Part shown: piece by piece, positions 1 to 7,933 of the stretch
Position numbering within the stretch: the first letter of the stretch is position 1
How the letters are laid out: every line of letters starts with the position of its first letter
From: Carnobacteriaceae bacterium zg-C25
GTDB lineage: Bacteria > Bacillota > Bacilli > Lactobacillales > Aerococcaceae
Length of the DNA: 64,000 bases
Reading direction: 5' to 3'
Assembly: GCA_017945845.1 (NCBI GenBank)
Contig: CP072828.1
Span: 930,001 to 994,000 of the forward strand
Position numbers and translations under genes: made by a program
The notes under the pieces: generated by a model
The model's input: the letters and a program-made list of their open reading frames with translations, nothing else
Databases searched by the model: none
What the model was told of the DNA's origin: nothing

Positions 1-50
1 AAGGCTGTGACCACAATGGCATCCCACTGTCGTTACAGCCTTTCTTTTTC
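1..50 (+). terminator. Probable Rho-independent terminator at window edge
   Basis: The arms AAGGCTGT (1-8) and ACAGCCTT (35-42) are complementary and are followed by a T-rich run on the plus strand. It would serve a plus-strand transcript entering from outside the window and would also separate the recombinase relic from its left neighbour. The loop is long, so the assignment is moderate. Confidence 0.4.
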
Positions 51-51
51 T

Positions 52-1443
52 CTATAAATCTACCTCAGTTCCTTCAAGGAAACGAACCGTAATTTTCGCC
101 ATCAAGCCCTATCCTGATATAGTCTAGCACTCGGCACATGTCTGAAGGGTTGAAGTCGATCTGCTTCTGCCTAAGTAGGTCACTTAATGCCATGCTGTAG
201 TGCTTTTCGAGCAGGCGATTTTCTGCCAAGATTTTCTCCCACTTGCCATCAAGCAAATCAATGTTCTCGCTTAAAAGCTCCAATGCCTTTATGAAAATCT
301 GCCCAAGTATCGCCTCATCCAAATGGCTACTGTAACACCCTTCTACACCCTTGATACGATAGCGGTTGTTACATTGCCAAACTTTACGTTTCCCTCGGCG
401 TGTTGTCCAGTTCTTTCGACCAAAGGCTGAGCCACACTCAGCACAGAACACCTTGGTGGCAAAGGGGTTATCCTCACTCTGTATGATATAGGACTTGAGC
501 TGATGTTCCTCTCGGTAGGTTTTGCGCCTGGCAATTTCTAATTGAACACAGTCTCCCAAGTTTCCTCATCGATGATACCCTCATGGCTGTCTTCCACATA
601 GTATTGGTTAACCTGTCCATCATTCTTCGTTCGCTTCTTAGTTAGGAAATCCACCGTGTAGGTTTTCTGAAGCAGGGCATCACCTTTATACTTCTCATTC
701 TGAAGTATTTTGAGAATGCTGCTGGAATACCTGTTGGCTTTCCCCGACCATCCTTTGACACCGTTGGTGTTGAGTTCTTTCGCAATGCTTTCTGGACTGT
801 AACCTTCTAAGAACTGGCTATAGATGTGTCTAACAACTTCAGCTTGTTCTGGGTTAATGACTAGCCTACCGTTCTCATCCTTATCATACCCCATGAACTT
901 GGTCGTATTTACTTGGACAATTCCACGTTCAAATTTCTTTCGAATTCCCCATGTTGAGTTCTCTGAAATGGAGCGTGACTCGTCTTGAGCAAGTGAGGAT
1001 AAAATGGTTAAAAGTACCTCTCCTTTGGAATCGAGACTGTCGATATTTTCTTTCTCAAAAGTGACACCAATCCTTAGTTCTTTCAGCTCACGGACATACT
1101 TGATACAATCTAAGGTGTTTCTGGCAAATCGAGATATTGACTTAACCAAAATCCTATCCACCTTACCTTCTCTACAATCCTGTATCAATTGGTTAAAGGC
1201 ATCCCGTTTTTTAGTGTTGGTTGCTGAAATGCCTTCATCCGCATAGATGTCAACCAACTCATAATCTTCGTGTTTTGAGATAAAGTCACGATAGTATTTG
1301 ACCTGATTCTCATAGCTTGATAGCTGTTCGTCTTGGTCGGTGGACACTCGACAATAAGCGGCCATTCTGATTTTCTCTTGGATGTGGTGTAGAATTGTCA
1401 CCTGCACTTTCTTGGCTGGAATAACTGTAATATTTTTTGCCAT
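52..1443 (-). pseudogene. Large serine recombinase (integrase), broken by two frameshifts
   Basis: Site-specific recombinase of the large serine (resolvase/invertase) family, the type that moves integrative and conjugative elements. The start at 1443 (MAKNITVIP...) has an AAGGA ribosome site. The catalytic domain has the motif YCRVSTDQDEQ with the nucleophile near Ser34, followed by SRFARN and the Recombinase domain. The first frame stops at 538. About two surplus bases near 544-548 shift it; removing them joins ETWETV to QLEIARRK. The zinc-ribbon domain (CAECGSAF ... C ... C) continues in the next frame. A second shift of one surplus base near 89-92 separates the expected ending (KITVRFLEGTEVDL, stop at 52-54) from the frame. 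Either a decayed integrase or uncorrected sequencing indels. Two independent shifts make decay more likely. Without repair the protein has no zinc ribbon or coiled-coil region and should not support integration. Confidence 0.85.
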
Positions 1444-1600
1444 ACTCAATCCTTTCTATGACGGTTACTGGTATCTCTAAGTGCCACTCACTGATGTCGG
1501 TCTCAGGTACTCTCATCCCTTGACAAGCAGATTTGCCCTCCTTGATGTATTTGGAACAACACCAGACAATCTTTCCCTTATAGGAAACCTGTCTTCTGTT
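1310..1600 (-). pseudogene. C-terminal remnant of a second, upstream serine recombinase
   Basis: The minus strand here reads as a zinc-ribbon tail of another large serine recombinase: YKGKIVWCCSKYIKEGKSAC, then VPETDISEWHLEIPVTVIE, running about 45 codons into the start of the downstream recombinase in another frame and stopping at 1310. The upstream part of the reading frame is interrupted by a stop near 1610, and no catalytic domain remains. Tandem overlapping serine recombinases are a known arrangement in Firmicutes integrative elements, so this looks like the truncated first member of such a pair or triplet. The ribosome site of the second gene lies inside this tail. Confidence 0.55.
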
Positions 1601-1631
1601 GTTGTATCAAACTGTGCCTCTGCACATTTAG

Positions 1632-1898
1632 GGCGAGTCGTTTAGTGTAACCGATTCACAAGAAAGTCTACCAGATACCTACTTAGCTCTACAGCCAGAC
1701 GACACCGTGGAGTTAGGACGATTTGTCAATTTTGCCTACCATTACGAGGACGTATTCAGTGGTGGTAATTTCCAAGTTTTTCTCTCGCTTGATGACAGGG
1801 AAATGCTGATGTACGAGGGTCGCTTTGAGGAATTCCAAAAAGCAAAAGCCATGGACGATGTAGACGACATCCGTTCAGCAAACTCGCAGGGCAGTTAG
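1632..1898 (+). pseudogene. 3' fragment of an unrecognised accessory gene
   Basis: A plus-strand frame open from 1632 to the stop at 1896-1898 encodes an acidic polypeptide that includes ELGRFVNFAYHYEDVF and LDDREMLMYEGRFEEFQ. There is no ATG with a ribosome site at its 5' end; the only candidate start is the GTG at 1707. The frame is cut off on its left side exactly where the recombinase relic begins. Composition resembles small cargo proteins of conjugative elements, but I do not recognise the family. Best read as the truncated tail of a gene from the same decayed element. The hairpin at 1949-1970 probably terminates it. Confidence 0.35.
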
Positions 1899-1948
1899 AC
1901 CAACAGGTGTTTAGGATAGTAGGAATAGAAACATTATTAGAGTAAAGC

Positions 1949-1970
1949 AAAAAGGGCGATTGCCCTTTTT
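1949..1970. terminator. Bidirectional hairpin terminator
   Basis: AAAAAGGGC and GCCCTTTTT form a perfect stem with a short loop and T-runs on both strands. It lies between the orphan gene tail (plus strand) and the end of the DNA methyltransferase gene (minus strand, stop at 2001), and could serve both. Confidence 0.7.
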
Positions 1971-2000
1971 GACTTCTTACTAAGAATGAAAACAACAAAT

Positions 2001-3467
2001 TTAGTTTGAAAGATATAAGTTTGATATAATCTTATCTAATTTTCGTTGATTATTTTCATCTCTGTACAATATCCCTTCAACGAGCGAATCAATCTGTTTT
2101 TTAGATTCATCACTAATCTTAGGAATTGGAATTCTCTTTAAATAGTTAGCAGAATTATTTACTGTTGGATTAATATTATGCACTATTTCATTAACTATAT
2201 TAGAATTAAGTAGCCCCAATACAAATAATGTATCTCTGCTATCCTTCGGAAAAATTCCAACTATACTTTGATCAAAAACTCTATTCTTCATGATAGTAGC
2301 TTTTATTTTTTTGCTTTTCAACATAGGAGTAGCTATCCCATATTTGAAATAGTAATCACTATTTTGAAACCTTGCTTTTTTAAATGTATGATACTCATTA
2401 ATTGTACTTTTATCCCATCTTATAAACCAATCATCATTAGGTTGTTTATACCCCTGTTTCATACTTCCCTTTATAATAGGTATGTAATTAGCAATAGAAT
2501 CTGTAATTCCATCTACAGTAGCGGGAATTAAATTAATTTCCTCATCCAAAATACAAGCATAACCTTTGGAATTCCTAATATTTAAACTTTTAACCTTTAA
2601 ATACTTTTTATTATCGCCCGTATATATACCTGTGACACAATCTGCAATATCACCAAGGGTCAAATTTGACTTCATCAATATCTCATCTGCAGTTGCATTG
2701 AGATGTAAATTATAATTTTCTTGTTTAAGTATTGAGGTTTGTTTTATTTCTTTAGGTTTCACCACTCCGCAATTTATCTTTGAGAAATCAATCTCACTAC
2801 TAAGTGTGTCAAATATCTTAATACTGTTCTCAAAAATGTCCTGTTTTCTATTTGTTATAGTTATTATCGATAACTTACTGTAAGCAAATGACACCCCAGG
2901 GAACCATTTACTAGGAAATATAGCAATTTCTTCAACCAGATAATTTTTGAACAAGAATTCTCGAAACTTTTTATGCATATTTAAATATAAAAAAGTATCT
3001 GGAATAATGAAGACTAACTTACCATCTTCTTCCAGCAGTGATAGACATCTAAATAAAAATAACACATATGAATCTTTTGAATAAATTCTACTATATTTTT
3101 TTGAGAGAACTCGCTTTTGTTCATCTGTAAAAACGGCTCCATACGGCGGATTTCCTATTATTTTTGAAAAACCTGTATGCGTATTTGCACGTATATCTAA
3201 ATTTAAGTCAATCAACGTATCCGATTCATGTATACTAACATTTTGATTCTTCCGAAATTTTCTAGACATGACCTGATAAGAGTAATTATCAATATCATAT
3301 GTGGTTATACTTAGCTTCGGCTTTTGCTGAAGAATTTTGTCTACAAAAACTCCCTCTCCAACACTGGGCTCTAATATTGTATCAGTATCACAAAGTTCTA
3401 ATTTGGACACCATATAATCAGTAATTAAATCAGAATTTGTATAATAAGTTTGTAAAGTTTTATTCAA
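2001..3467 (-). CDS. Adenine-specific DNA methyltransferase (type II, N6-adenine class with C-terminal specificity domain)
   Basis: Modification enzyme of a restriction-modification pair; transfers methyl from S-adenosylmethionine to adenine N6. 488 residues. The SAM-binding motif (ILEPSVGEGVF, about residues 32-42) precedes the catalytic motif GNPPYGAVF (about residues 106-114), the order of the gamma class (M.TaqI/Eco57I-like). The C-terminal half (from about residue 270, TLGDIADCVTGIYTGDN) resembles a TaqI-type target-recognition domain. The start codon is TTG at 3467, with AGGAGG six bases upstream. It lies 42 bp downstream of a putative endonuclease gene on the same strand, so the two form an operon. 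The coding sequence is visibly more AT-rich than the housekeeping genes to the right, which fits horizontal acquisition. Recognition sequence cannot be read from the protein. Confidence 0.85.
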   Translation of the reverse strand: MNKTLQTYYTNSDLITDYMVSKLELCDTDTILEPSVGEGVFVDKILQQKPKLSITTYDIDNYSYQVMSRKFRKNQNVSIHESDTLIDLNLDIRANTHTGFSKIIGNPPYGAVFTDEQKRVLSKKYSRIYSKDSYVLFLFRCLSLLEEDGKLVFIIPDTFLYLNMHKKFREFLFKNYLVEEIAIFPSKWFPGVSFAYSKLSIITITNRKQDIFENSIKIFDTLSSEIDFSKINCGVVKPKEIKQTSILKQENYNLHLNATADEILMKSNLTLGDIADCVTGIYTGDNKKYLKVKSLNIRNSKGYACILDEEINLIPATVDGITDSIANYIPIIKGSMKQGYKQPNDDWFIRWDKSTINEYHTFKKARFQNSDYYFKYGIATPMLKSKKIKATIMKNRVFDQSIVGIFPKDSRDTLFVLGLLNSNIVNEIVHNINPTVNNSANYLKRIPIPKISDESKKQIDSLVEGILYRDENNQRKLDKIISNLYLSN

Positions 3468-3509
3468 AGTTGCCTCCTTAAGTATTAGCTTAAGTTTAAC
3501 TCTATTGCT

Positions 3510-4364
3510 TTACCAAGTCAAGTATTGAAGCAACTGATTTTGTATTAAATATTTCTTAAATTCTGGACTAATATCATTAGCCCAATCCATATTTTTATCC
3601 ATCCAAGCTCTCAAGTCGACACCAGTTATCTCAAGGATTTTGGAATAAGTATCGGAACTACAATATACATTCCATAAGCCAGAATTTTTCAAAGTTTGCA
3701 GGTAATGATTATTCTCCTCTTCACGTTGCCTTACAAATAGCATACATTCATAATCAATTGTAGTATATAATTTCGCCACTTGAAGTAACCGATTTACATT
3801 ACCTTTTTCATTTGAACTAAATCCACTTTTGTAATCAACAACATAATATTTGTCACCAATATAAAAATGTAAATCCTCTTTTAAGTTAATGGCTCCACTC
3901 TCACTAAAAGCCCAAATATCATCAATATAATTGATTAAGTTTTTCTTATCAGAACTATTTAAAGATAACCCTTCAATAAATTCTAGTAGATCTATTTGAA
4001 GATTACTTTTAAACTCCTCATATTTTGGTGGTTCATAAAAATTGATTGGATTTATTGAATACTGAAAAGGAAGTTTGCAAAATGGTTCCCATAATTCTCC
4101 TATTCTACGACTAAAAGCCATATAGTCGTAGTTCCAAACTTGATTTCTGGACTCTAACATCACAATATAATATGTATAATGAATTAATAATATATCGTTA
4201 ATATCTTCTGAACCTAACATTGTTAATTGACTAGATAGCAGATTTTTCATCTGTTTATTTATCAAATTGCTTTTTTCAGAATTTTTAGTTTTCTTATTTA
4301 CTTCTGTAATTGTTTCTTTTATTCCTTCACGATAATAGAATAATAACTCAGATTTTTTTAACAT
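3510..4364 (-). CDS. Putative type II restriction endonuclease
   Basis: 284 residues from an internal ATG at 4364 with GAGGG just upstream; a GTG four codons earlier is less well placed. I do not recognise the family with certainty. The reasons for calling it the endonuclease are its position immediately before the DNA methyltransferase in the same very AT-rich operon, and a segment near residues 170-190 (LHFYIGDKYYVVDYKSGF) with the acidic...DYK arrangement of a PD-(D/E)XK nuclease core flanked by beta-strand-like residues. No membrane segment or signal peptide is visible. Alternative: a nuclease of another class or an accessory protein of the methyltransferase. Confidence 0.6.
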   Translation of the reverse strand: MLKKSELLFYYREGIKETITEVNKKTKNSEKSNLINKQMKNLLSSQLTMLGSEDINDILLIHYTYYIVMLESRNQVWNYDYMAFSRRIGELWEPFCKLPFQYSINPINFYEPPKYEEFKSNLQIDLLEFIEGLSLNSSDKKNLINYIDDIWAFSESGAINLKEDLHFYIGDKYYVVDYKSGFSSNEKGNVNRLLQVAKLYTTIDYECMLFVRQREEENNHYLQTLKNSGLWNVYCSSDTYSKILEITGVDLRAWMDKNMDWANDISPEFKKYLIQNQLLQYLTW

Positions 4365-4601
4365 AATGACCCTCACATTCAGTATTTATTAATACTATTA
4401 TATCAAAAATATATCAAAAAAATTCATCCATAAAAATATCAATAATAGATGGGGTACGTTTCTATTCCCACAAATTCCTATTCTATGGAAATCAGCATAC
4501 CCACCATGGGACAATGGAAACAAATTTAGTTAGTTCTTCACTATCAATTCCACTACTTCAATTTCAACTCTCACTCTGATACTTACCCACCATACGGCAA
4601 A
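4365..4601. other. AT-rich intergenic stretch upstream of the restriction operon
   Basis: I see no gene here. A TATAAT-like element on the minus strand (complement near 4395-4401) probably belongs to the promoter of the endonuclease-methyltransferase operon. The rest has no open frame, hairpin or repeat that I can support. Confidence 0.4.
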
Positions 4602-4621
4602 AAGCCTTGTCTCTAAGGCTT
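4602..4621 (-). terminator. Terminator hairpin of the duplicated gene end
   Basis: On the minus strand AAGCCTT and AAGGCTT pair and are followed by a T-run (A-run at 4599-4603 on the plus strand). It is the uninterrupted version of the hairpin at 6473-6490. Confidence 0.65.
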
Positions 4622-4740
4622 TTTACTATCCCTTTCGTTCAAAGGCTTCTAGGATTTCACCAACAGAACTACACACTCCACATGAATGTAGACAACTAAA
4701 TTGATGACATAGCATATCTCTGTCATGGGAAACATGTCTA
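4602..4740 (-). pseudogene. Broken duplicate of the 3' end and terminator of the rRNA methyltransferase gene
   Basis: On the minus strand this segment encodes DMFPMT, then about 12 unrelated codons, then HVECVVLLVKS and a stop at 4649-4651. The intact gene at 6519 ends DMFPMTVHVECVALLVKS. The similarity continues past the stop through the shared trailer (CGAAAGGGATAGT) to the terminator hairpin at 4602-4621. The copy therefore comes from a divergent allele of the same locus, not from a distant paralog. Homology ends abruptly near 4740. Likely an old attachment-site or recombination scar at the 3' end of the methyltransferase gene. Confidence 0.8.
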
Positions 4741-4818
4741 TATTGAGATTATACGTTTTTATATCCAAATAAATCAATTGATATTAAATTATATTTAAAA
4801 AGATGTTCCAGTAACATC

Positions 4819-6276
4819 TTATATATTCCTACTACTAAAAATGTTTATAAAAAAAGAGCCAAAGGCTCTTTTCCAGACTGTTGACAATACCAATAAAAAA
4901 TCCAACATATTTTTTAAAAAATGAAAAATATGTTGAATTTTGAATTTTAAAATACGAAATGAAGAATAATATCTCAAAAAATGGCTATCTCCAGTGAGTA
5001 GAATTGCCATTTTTTTCATGTTTTGGGCAGCACAAGATAACCAAGTATACTGTTGCATCTTGGTTACTCCTCTATATTGCGCAAATCGATACCCATGATT
5101 TTGCTTAGAGTCTGCAAAACTACGCTCAATCGTTTCTTTCCGTCGTTTATATAATGCTTTCCCAAACGTAGATAATCGACGTTCACGACATCTATCGTAT
5201 ACATCAGCATCTATCGCTCGACGTAGTATCCGTTTATTACTATTATCGCTTATACGATACTGTTTATATCCTTGTCTATCAATATTTCTGTAGGTATAAA
5301 TTTCTCCCGTACGTGTATCCGTAAAACAATCTATAGATGAATTATATCGAAAAAATTTATGGTCAGGATTGCGATGAAAACGTCGATACCCAATCACAGA
5401 AAATATCTTTTTCTCTTCTAAAAATTTTAAAATGTCTTTTTTATAATATCCGCTATCTAACGCGACACAATTCACATTAAAATTAAATGTTTCGATTATA
5501 TGTGTTAATCGCGACACATACGGTACACTATCATGCACGTTGCCTGGTGTAATAAAGCAATCCACAATAAAATTATGTTTACCATCTACACTACGATGGT
5601 CTAAGTACATAAATCCCTTTTCTTTATTATCTCTATGGTAATATCCACTTTCTGGATCAGTCGTACTTTCTTTAATGGATTTAGAGATGATTTTATCAGT
5701 GTAATTAAAAGGCTTTTTTCCAATAGCTTCTCGTTCAGCGTTAATTTCGTTTTCTAAATCTCGTTTACGTTCTTGAACGGTTTCAATAATAGCGTTTTTA
5801 AATTTATTTTTATTGGCATTTGCTTTAATATGTGTGGAATCTGTAAATAATGCTGTCCCACTAATTAAATGATGTGAGATAGCTTGGTGTACAATAGTGT
5901 TAAATATATCTTCAAACACAGAAGTACCTTGAAAACGGCGAATATAATTTTGAGAAAAAGTGGAATAATGAGGAGTTGGTTTAGAGAAAGGAAGGTTTAA
6001 AAACCATCTAAACGCCACATCAGTTTCGACACGTTTAATGGTTTCTCGCATTGATTTAATACCGTAAATATCTTTTAAAAAGACTAATTTAAATAAAACA
6101 ACTGGATCTAAACTATTACGACCGTTGGTATGACTATAGTAAGGAGAAGTAATATCATAAATAAAATTGAAATCAATTGATTTATCAATTTTACGTAGTA
6201 AATGATCTTTTGGTACTAATTCGGATAATGTGTTTAATATGATTTCGTCATTTGGATGATTTTCTTTATAAAACAT
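4819..6276 (-). CDS. IS1182-family DDE transposase
   Basis: Cuts and rejoins the ends of the insertion sequence. 485 residues from the ATG at 6276, which follows AAGGAGGG; a longer open frame to 6402 lacks a ribosome site and runs through the palindrome, so I reject it. The N-terminal domain (SLDPVVLFKLVFLKDIYGI, ETDVAFRWFL) is typical of the DUF772-type region of IS1182/IS5-like enzymes. Candidate catalytic acids are the Asp in LFTDSTHIKAN, the Asp in VALDSGYY and the Glu in ETIERSFADSKQNHG. The frame has no internal stop. Its last 18 or so residues are encoded outside the left inverted repeat, so the C-terminal tail is supplied by flanking DNA. A TATAAT box near 6304-6309 (complement) sits just upstream. 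Confidence 0.88.
   Translation of the reverse strand: MFYKENHPNDEIILNTLSELVPKDHLLRKIDKSIDFNFIYDITSPYYSHTNGRNSLDPVVLFKLVFLKDIYGIKSMRETIKRVETDVAFRWFLNLPFSKPTPHYSTFSQNYIRRFQGTSVFEDIFNTIVHQAISHHLISGTALFTDSTHIKANANKNKFKNAIIETVQERKRDLENEINAEREAIGKKPFNYTDKIISKSIKESTTDPESGYYHRDNKEKGFMYLDHRSVDGKHNFIVDCFITPGNVHDSVPYVSRLTHIIETFNFNVNCVALDSGYYKKDILKFLEEKKIFSVIGYRRFHRNPDHKFFRYNSSIDCFTDTRTGEIYTYRNIDRQGYKQYRISDNSNKRILRRAIDADVYDRCRERRLSTFGKALYKRRKETIERSFADSKQNHGYRFAQYRGVTKMQQYTWLSCAAQNMKKMAILLTGDSHFLRYYSSFRILKFKIQHIFHFLKNMLDFLLVLSTVWKRAFGSFFINIFSSRNI
4851..4872 (-). terminator. Terminator abutting the left end of the insertion sequence
   Basis: AAAAAGAGCC and GGCTCTTTT pair around AAA. On the minus strand the stem is followed by seven T residues. 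It lies just outside the left inverted repeat, inside the read-through tail of the transposase frame. A second small hairpin (AGATGTT/AACATCT) at 4801-4819 overlaps the transposase stop codon. Confidence 0.6.
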
Positions 6277-6472
6277 AAATTGTTCCCTCCTTTTTCTTAT
6301 CTCTATTATACCACTTTTAAGTGTTATTATCGTATCAGACGTTGTTGTACGAATGGCTTCGTTCTCGCACGTAGTAGGGAACGCGCGATGTATCGTGTAC
6401 ATCGCGGTAAGCCGTACAACTTAACGTCTGGTACGAAAAAAGACTGTTGACAGTTTATTTGTCAACAGTCTG
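4874..6472. mobile_element. Complete IS1182-like insertion sequence, about 1.6 kb
   Basis: Perfect 14-bp terminal inverted repeats CAGACTGTTGACAA lie at 4874-4887 and, inverted, at 6459-6472. Between them is one intact DDE transposase gene on the minus strand. I could not find a convincing target-site duplication. Both flanks are terminator-like hairpins (4851-4872 and 6473-6490), which suggests insertion at a terminator. The right end also carries a hairpin formed by the repeat and an inner inverted copy (6441-6471) and a larger palindrome at 6331-6435. Family assignment rests on the transposase sequence and size. Confidence 0.85.
6331..6435. repeat. Large imperfect palindrome inside the insertion sequence
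   Basis: The left arm (CGTATCAGACGTT, then TTGTACG and GGCTT) pairs with the right arm ending ACGTCTGGTACG over roughly 25 bp. Inside are smaller hairpins (GTTC...GAAC; CGATGTA...TACATCG). It is clearly more GC-rich than the rest of the element and lies upstream of the probable transposase promoter, between promoter and terminal repeat. It may insulate the transposase from outside transcription or be a protein-binding or RNA structure. Confidence 0.75.
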
Positions 6473-6490
6473 AGCCTTGTCTACAAGGCT
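6473..6490 (-). terminator. Terminator hairpin of the rRNA methyltransferase, cut by the IS
   Basis: AGCCTTGT and ACAAGGCT pair perfectly around CT. In the duplicate at 4602-4621 this hairpin is followed by a T-run on the minus strand, but here the IS begins directly after the stem, removing the T-run. The IS-end hairpin (6441-6471) followed by TTTTTT on the minus strand may replace it. Confidence 0.65.
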
Positions 6491-6518
6491 TTTCACTATC
6501 CCTTTCGTTCAAAGGTTT

Positions 6519-7877
6519 CTAGGATTTTACGAGCAAAGCAACACACTCCACATGCACCGTCATCGGAAACATGTCGACGGGTTGGACGTACTCTACGGTA
6601 TACCCGCCTTCTGTAAATGCCACAAGGTCGCGTGCCATGGTGGCTGGGTTACAACTCACATAAACAATTCGGTTGGCATTCATTTTTAGTGTCGTGTCAA
6701 TAAAGCTTGGTGCCAATCCTTTTCGTGGGGGATCTACCATTAAGACGTCACACATTACACCTTCATCTAGCCACTTTTTCATCACGTTTTCAGCTGAACC
6801 GACTTCGTAGGTCACGTTGTCAATTCCGTTCATTCGTGCGTTTTCTTTCGCCATATCAATGGCGTCGCTGACTATTTCCATTCCGTATACCCACTTGGCA
6901 TGTTTGGCTAGCGACAATCCGATAGTTCCAATTCCGCTATACGCATCAATCACAACATCTTCATTTGTAATTTTTGCAGCACGAATCGCTTCTGTATACA
7001 ACTTTTCCGTTTGTTCCGGATTGACTTGATAAAACGATTTTGAACTAATTTTAAACGTCAATCCCATCAACTCGTCACAAATGAAATCATCTCCGTGGTA
7101 GACAATCGTCTCGTCCCCTAAAATGACGTTAGTCGGCTTACTATTCACATTTTGAACGAAACTCACCACATCTTCACACGTCTGCAAAATTTCATCTACC
7201 AACATCTTTGGCAACCTTTTTTTCGTACGCGTCACAAGTACCACTTGCACTTGACCTGTATTTTTCCCACGTCGCACCATAATATGTCGAGCATCTCCAG
7301 AGTGTGTCTCCTCATGATACGCCGAAACCTGAAACTTTCTTAGCGCATCACGCACAATCACCACAATTTCATCAATGCGCTTGTCTTGAATGACAAAATC
7401 TTCAATTGGCACAAGCGTATGCGAATTTTTGCGATAAAATCCCGTTTCCAGCTGACCATCAATATTTCTAACTGGAATTTGGGCTTTATTTCGATAGGCT
7501 GTGGTGTAATCTGCACCTATTGTTTGTCGCACCAAAACATCAGGTAGTTTAGCAATTTTACGCATCACGTTACTCACTTGTTGCTGCTTAAACAATAACT
7601 GAGCATCGTACGATAGATGTTGCAACGGCATTGTACCGACCCATGTTCCCTTTACATCTGTCACTGGAACACGATTTGGTGATGATTCTAACAATTCCAC
7701 TACCTTTCCAACACCAAACGAACGACTCACTTTAATCACTTTAACTTTTGCCACTTCATCGGGCAATAAATTTTCAATAAAAATAGGGTAGCCATCTACT
7801 TTGGCAACTCCCATGCCTTCGTGCGTCAAATCAACACACGTAACGGTTAATATTTCATTTTTCTGAACTGGTAACAT
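6519..7877 (-). CDS. rlmCD: 23S rRNA (uracil-C5)-methyltransferase, RlmD/RumA family
   Basis: Methylates C5 of uridines in 23S rRNA using S-adenosylmethionine; in Firmicutes one enzyme (RlmCD) can modify both U747 and U1939 (E. coli numbering). 452 residues, start at 7877 after AAGGAGAG. An N-terminal TRAM RNA-binding domain spans about residues 1-60. The SAM-binding motif is VIDAYSGIGTIGLSLA. The C-terminal segment VYVSCNPATMARD carries the catalytic Cys, preceded by MVDPPRKG. Standard for the family. The gene stands alone between terminators. Its 3' end is a recombination hotspot here: a broken copy lies at 4602-4740 and an IS sits directly after its terminator stem. Firmicutes often carry two or three paralogs, so the symbol is a family-level call. 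Confidence 0.9.
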   Translation of the reverse strand: MLPVQKNEILTVTCVDLTHEGMGVAKVDGYPIFIENLLPDEVAKVKVIKVSRSFGVGKVVELLESSPNRVPVTDVKGTWVGTMPLQHLSYDAQLLFKQQQVSNVMRKIAKLPDVLVRQTIGADYTTAYRNKAQIPVRNIDGQLETGFYRKNSHTLVPIEDFVIQDKRIDEIVVIVRDALRKFQVSAYHEETHSGDARHIMVRRGKNTGQVQVVLVTRTKKRLPKMLVDEILQTCEDVVSFVQNVNSKPTNVILGDETIVYHGDDFICDELMGLTFKISSKSFYQVNPEQTEKLYTEAIRAAKITNEDVVIDAYSGIGTIGLSLAKHAKWVYGMEIVSDAIDMAKENARMNGIDNVTYEVGSAENVMKKWLDEGVMCDVLMVDPPRKGLAPSFIDTTLKMNANRIVYVSCNPATMARDLVAFTEGGYTVEYVQPVDMFPMTVHVECVALLVKS

Positions 7878-7908
7878 AATCTCTCCTTATCACCGTTATT
7901 ATAACAAA

Positions 7909-7930
7909 AAAACACCCCGCAGGGTGCTTT
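7909..7930 (-). terminator. Terminator of the F420-ligase-like gene
   Basis: CACCC/GGGTG stem (7913-7926) with A-run before and T-run after, so it is active in the minus direction after the gene ending at 7934. Confidence 0.75.
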
Positions 7931-7933
7931 TTA

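Noticed and set aside
1707-1898. A complete small gene starting with GTG at 1707
   Set aside because: There is no ribosome site, and the same frame is open further upstream to 1632, so a truncated gene tail is more likely.
6277-6402. Longer N-terminus for the transposase
   Set aside because: The extra codons run through the palindrome and probable promoter, have no ribosome site, and the conserved family start lies at 6276 behind AAGGAGGG.
4874-6472. Target-site duplication of the IS
   Set aside because: The bases flanking the two inverted repeats do not form a convincing direct repeat, so none is reported.
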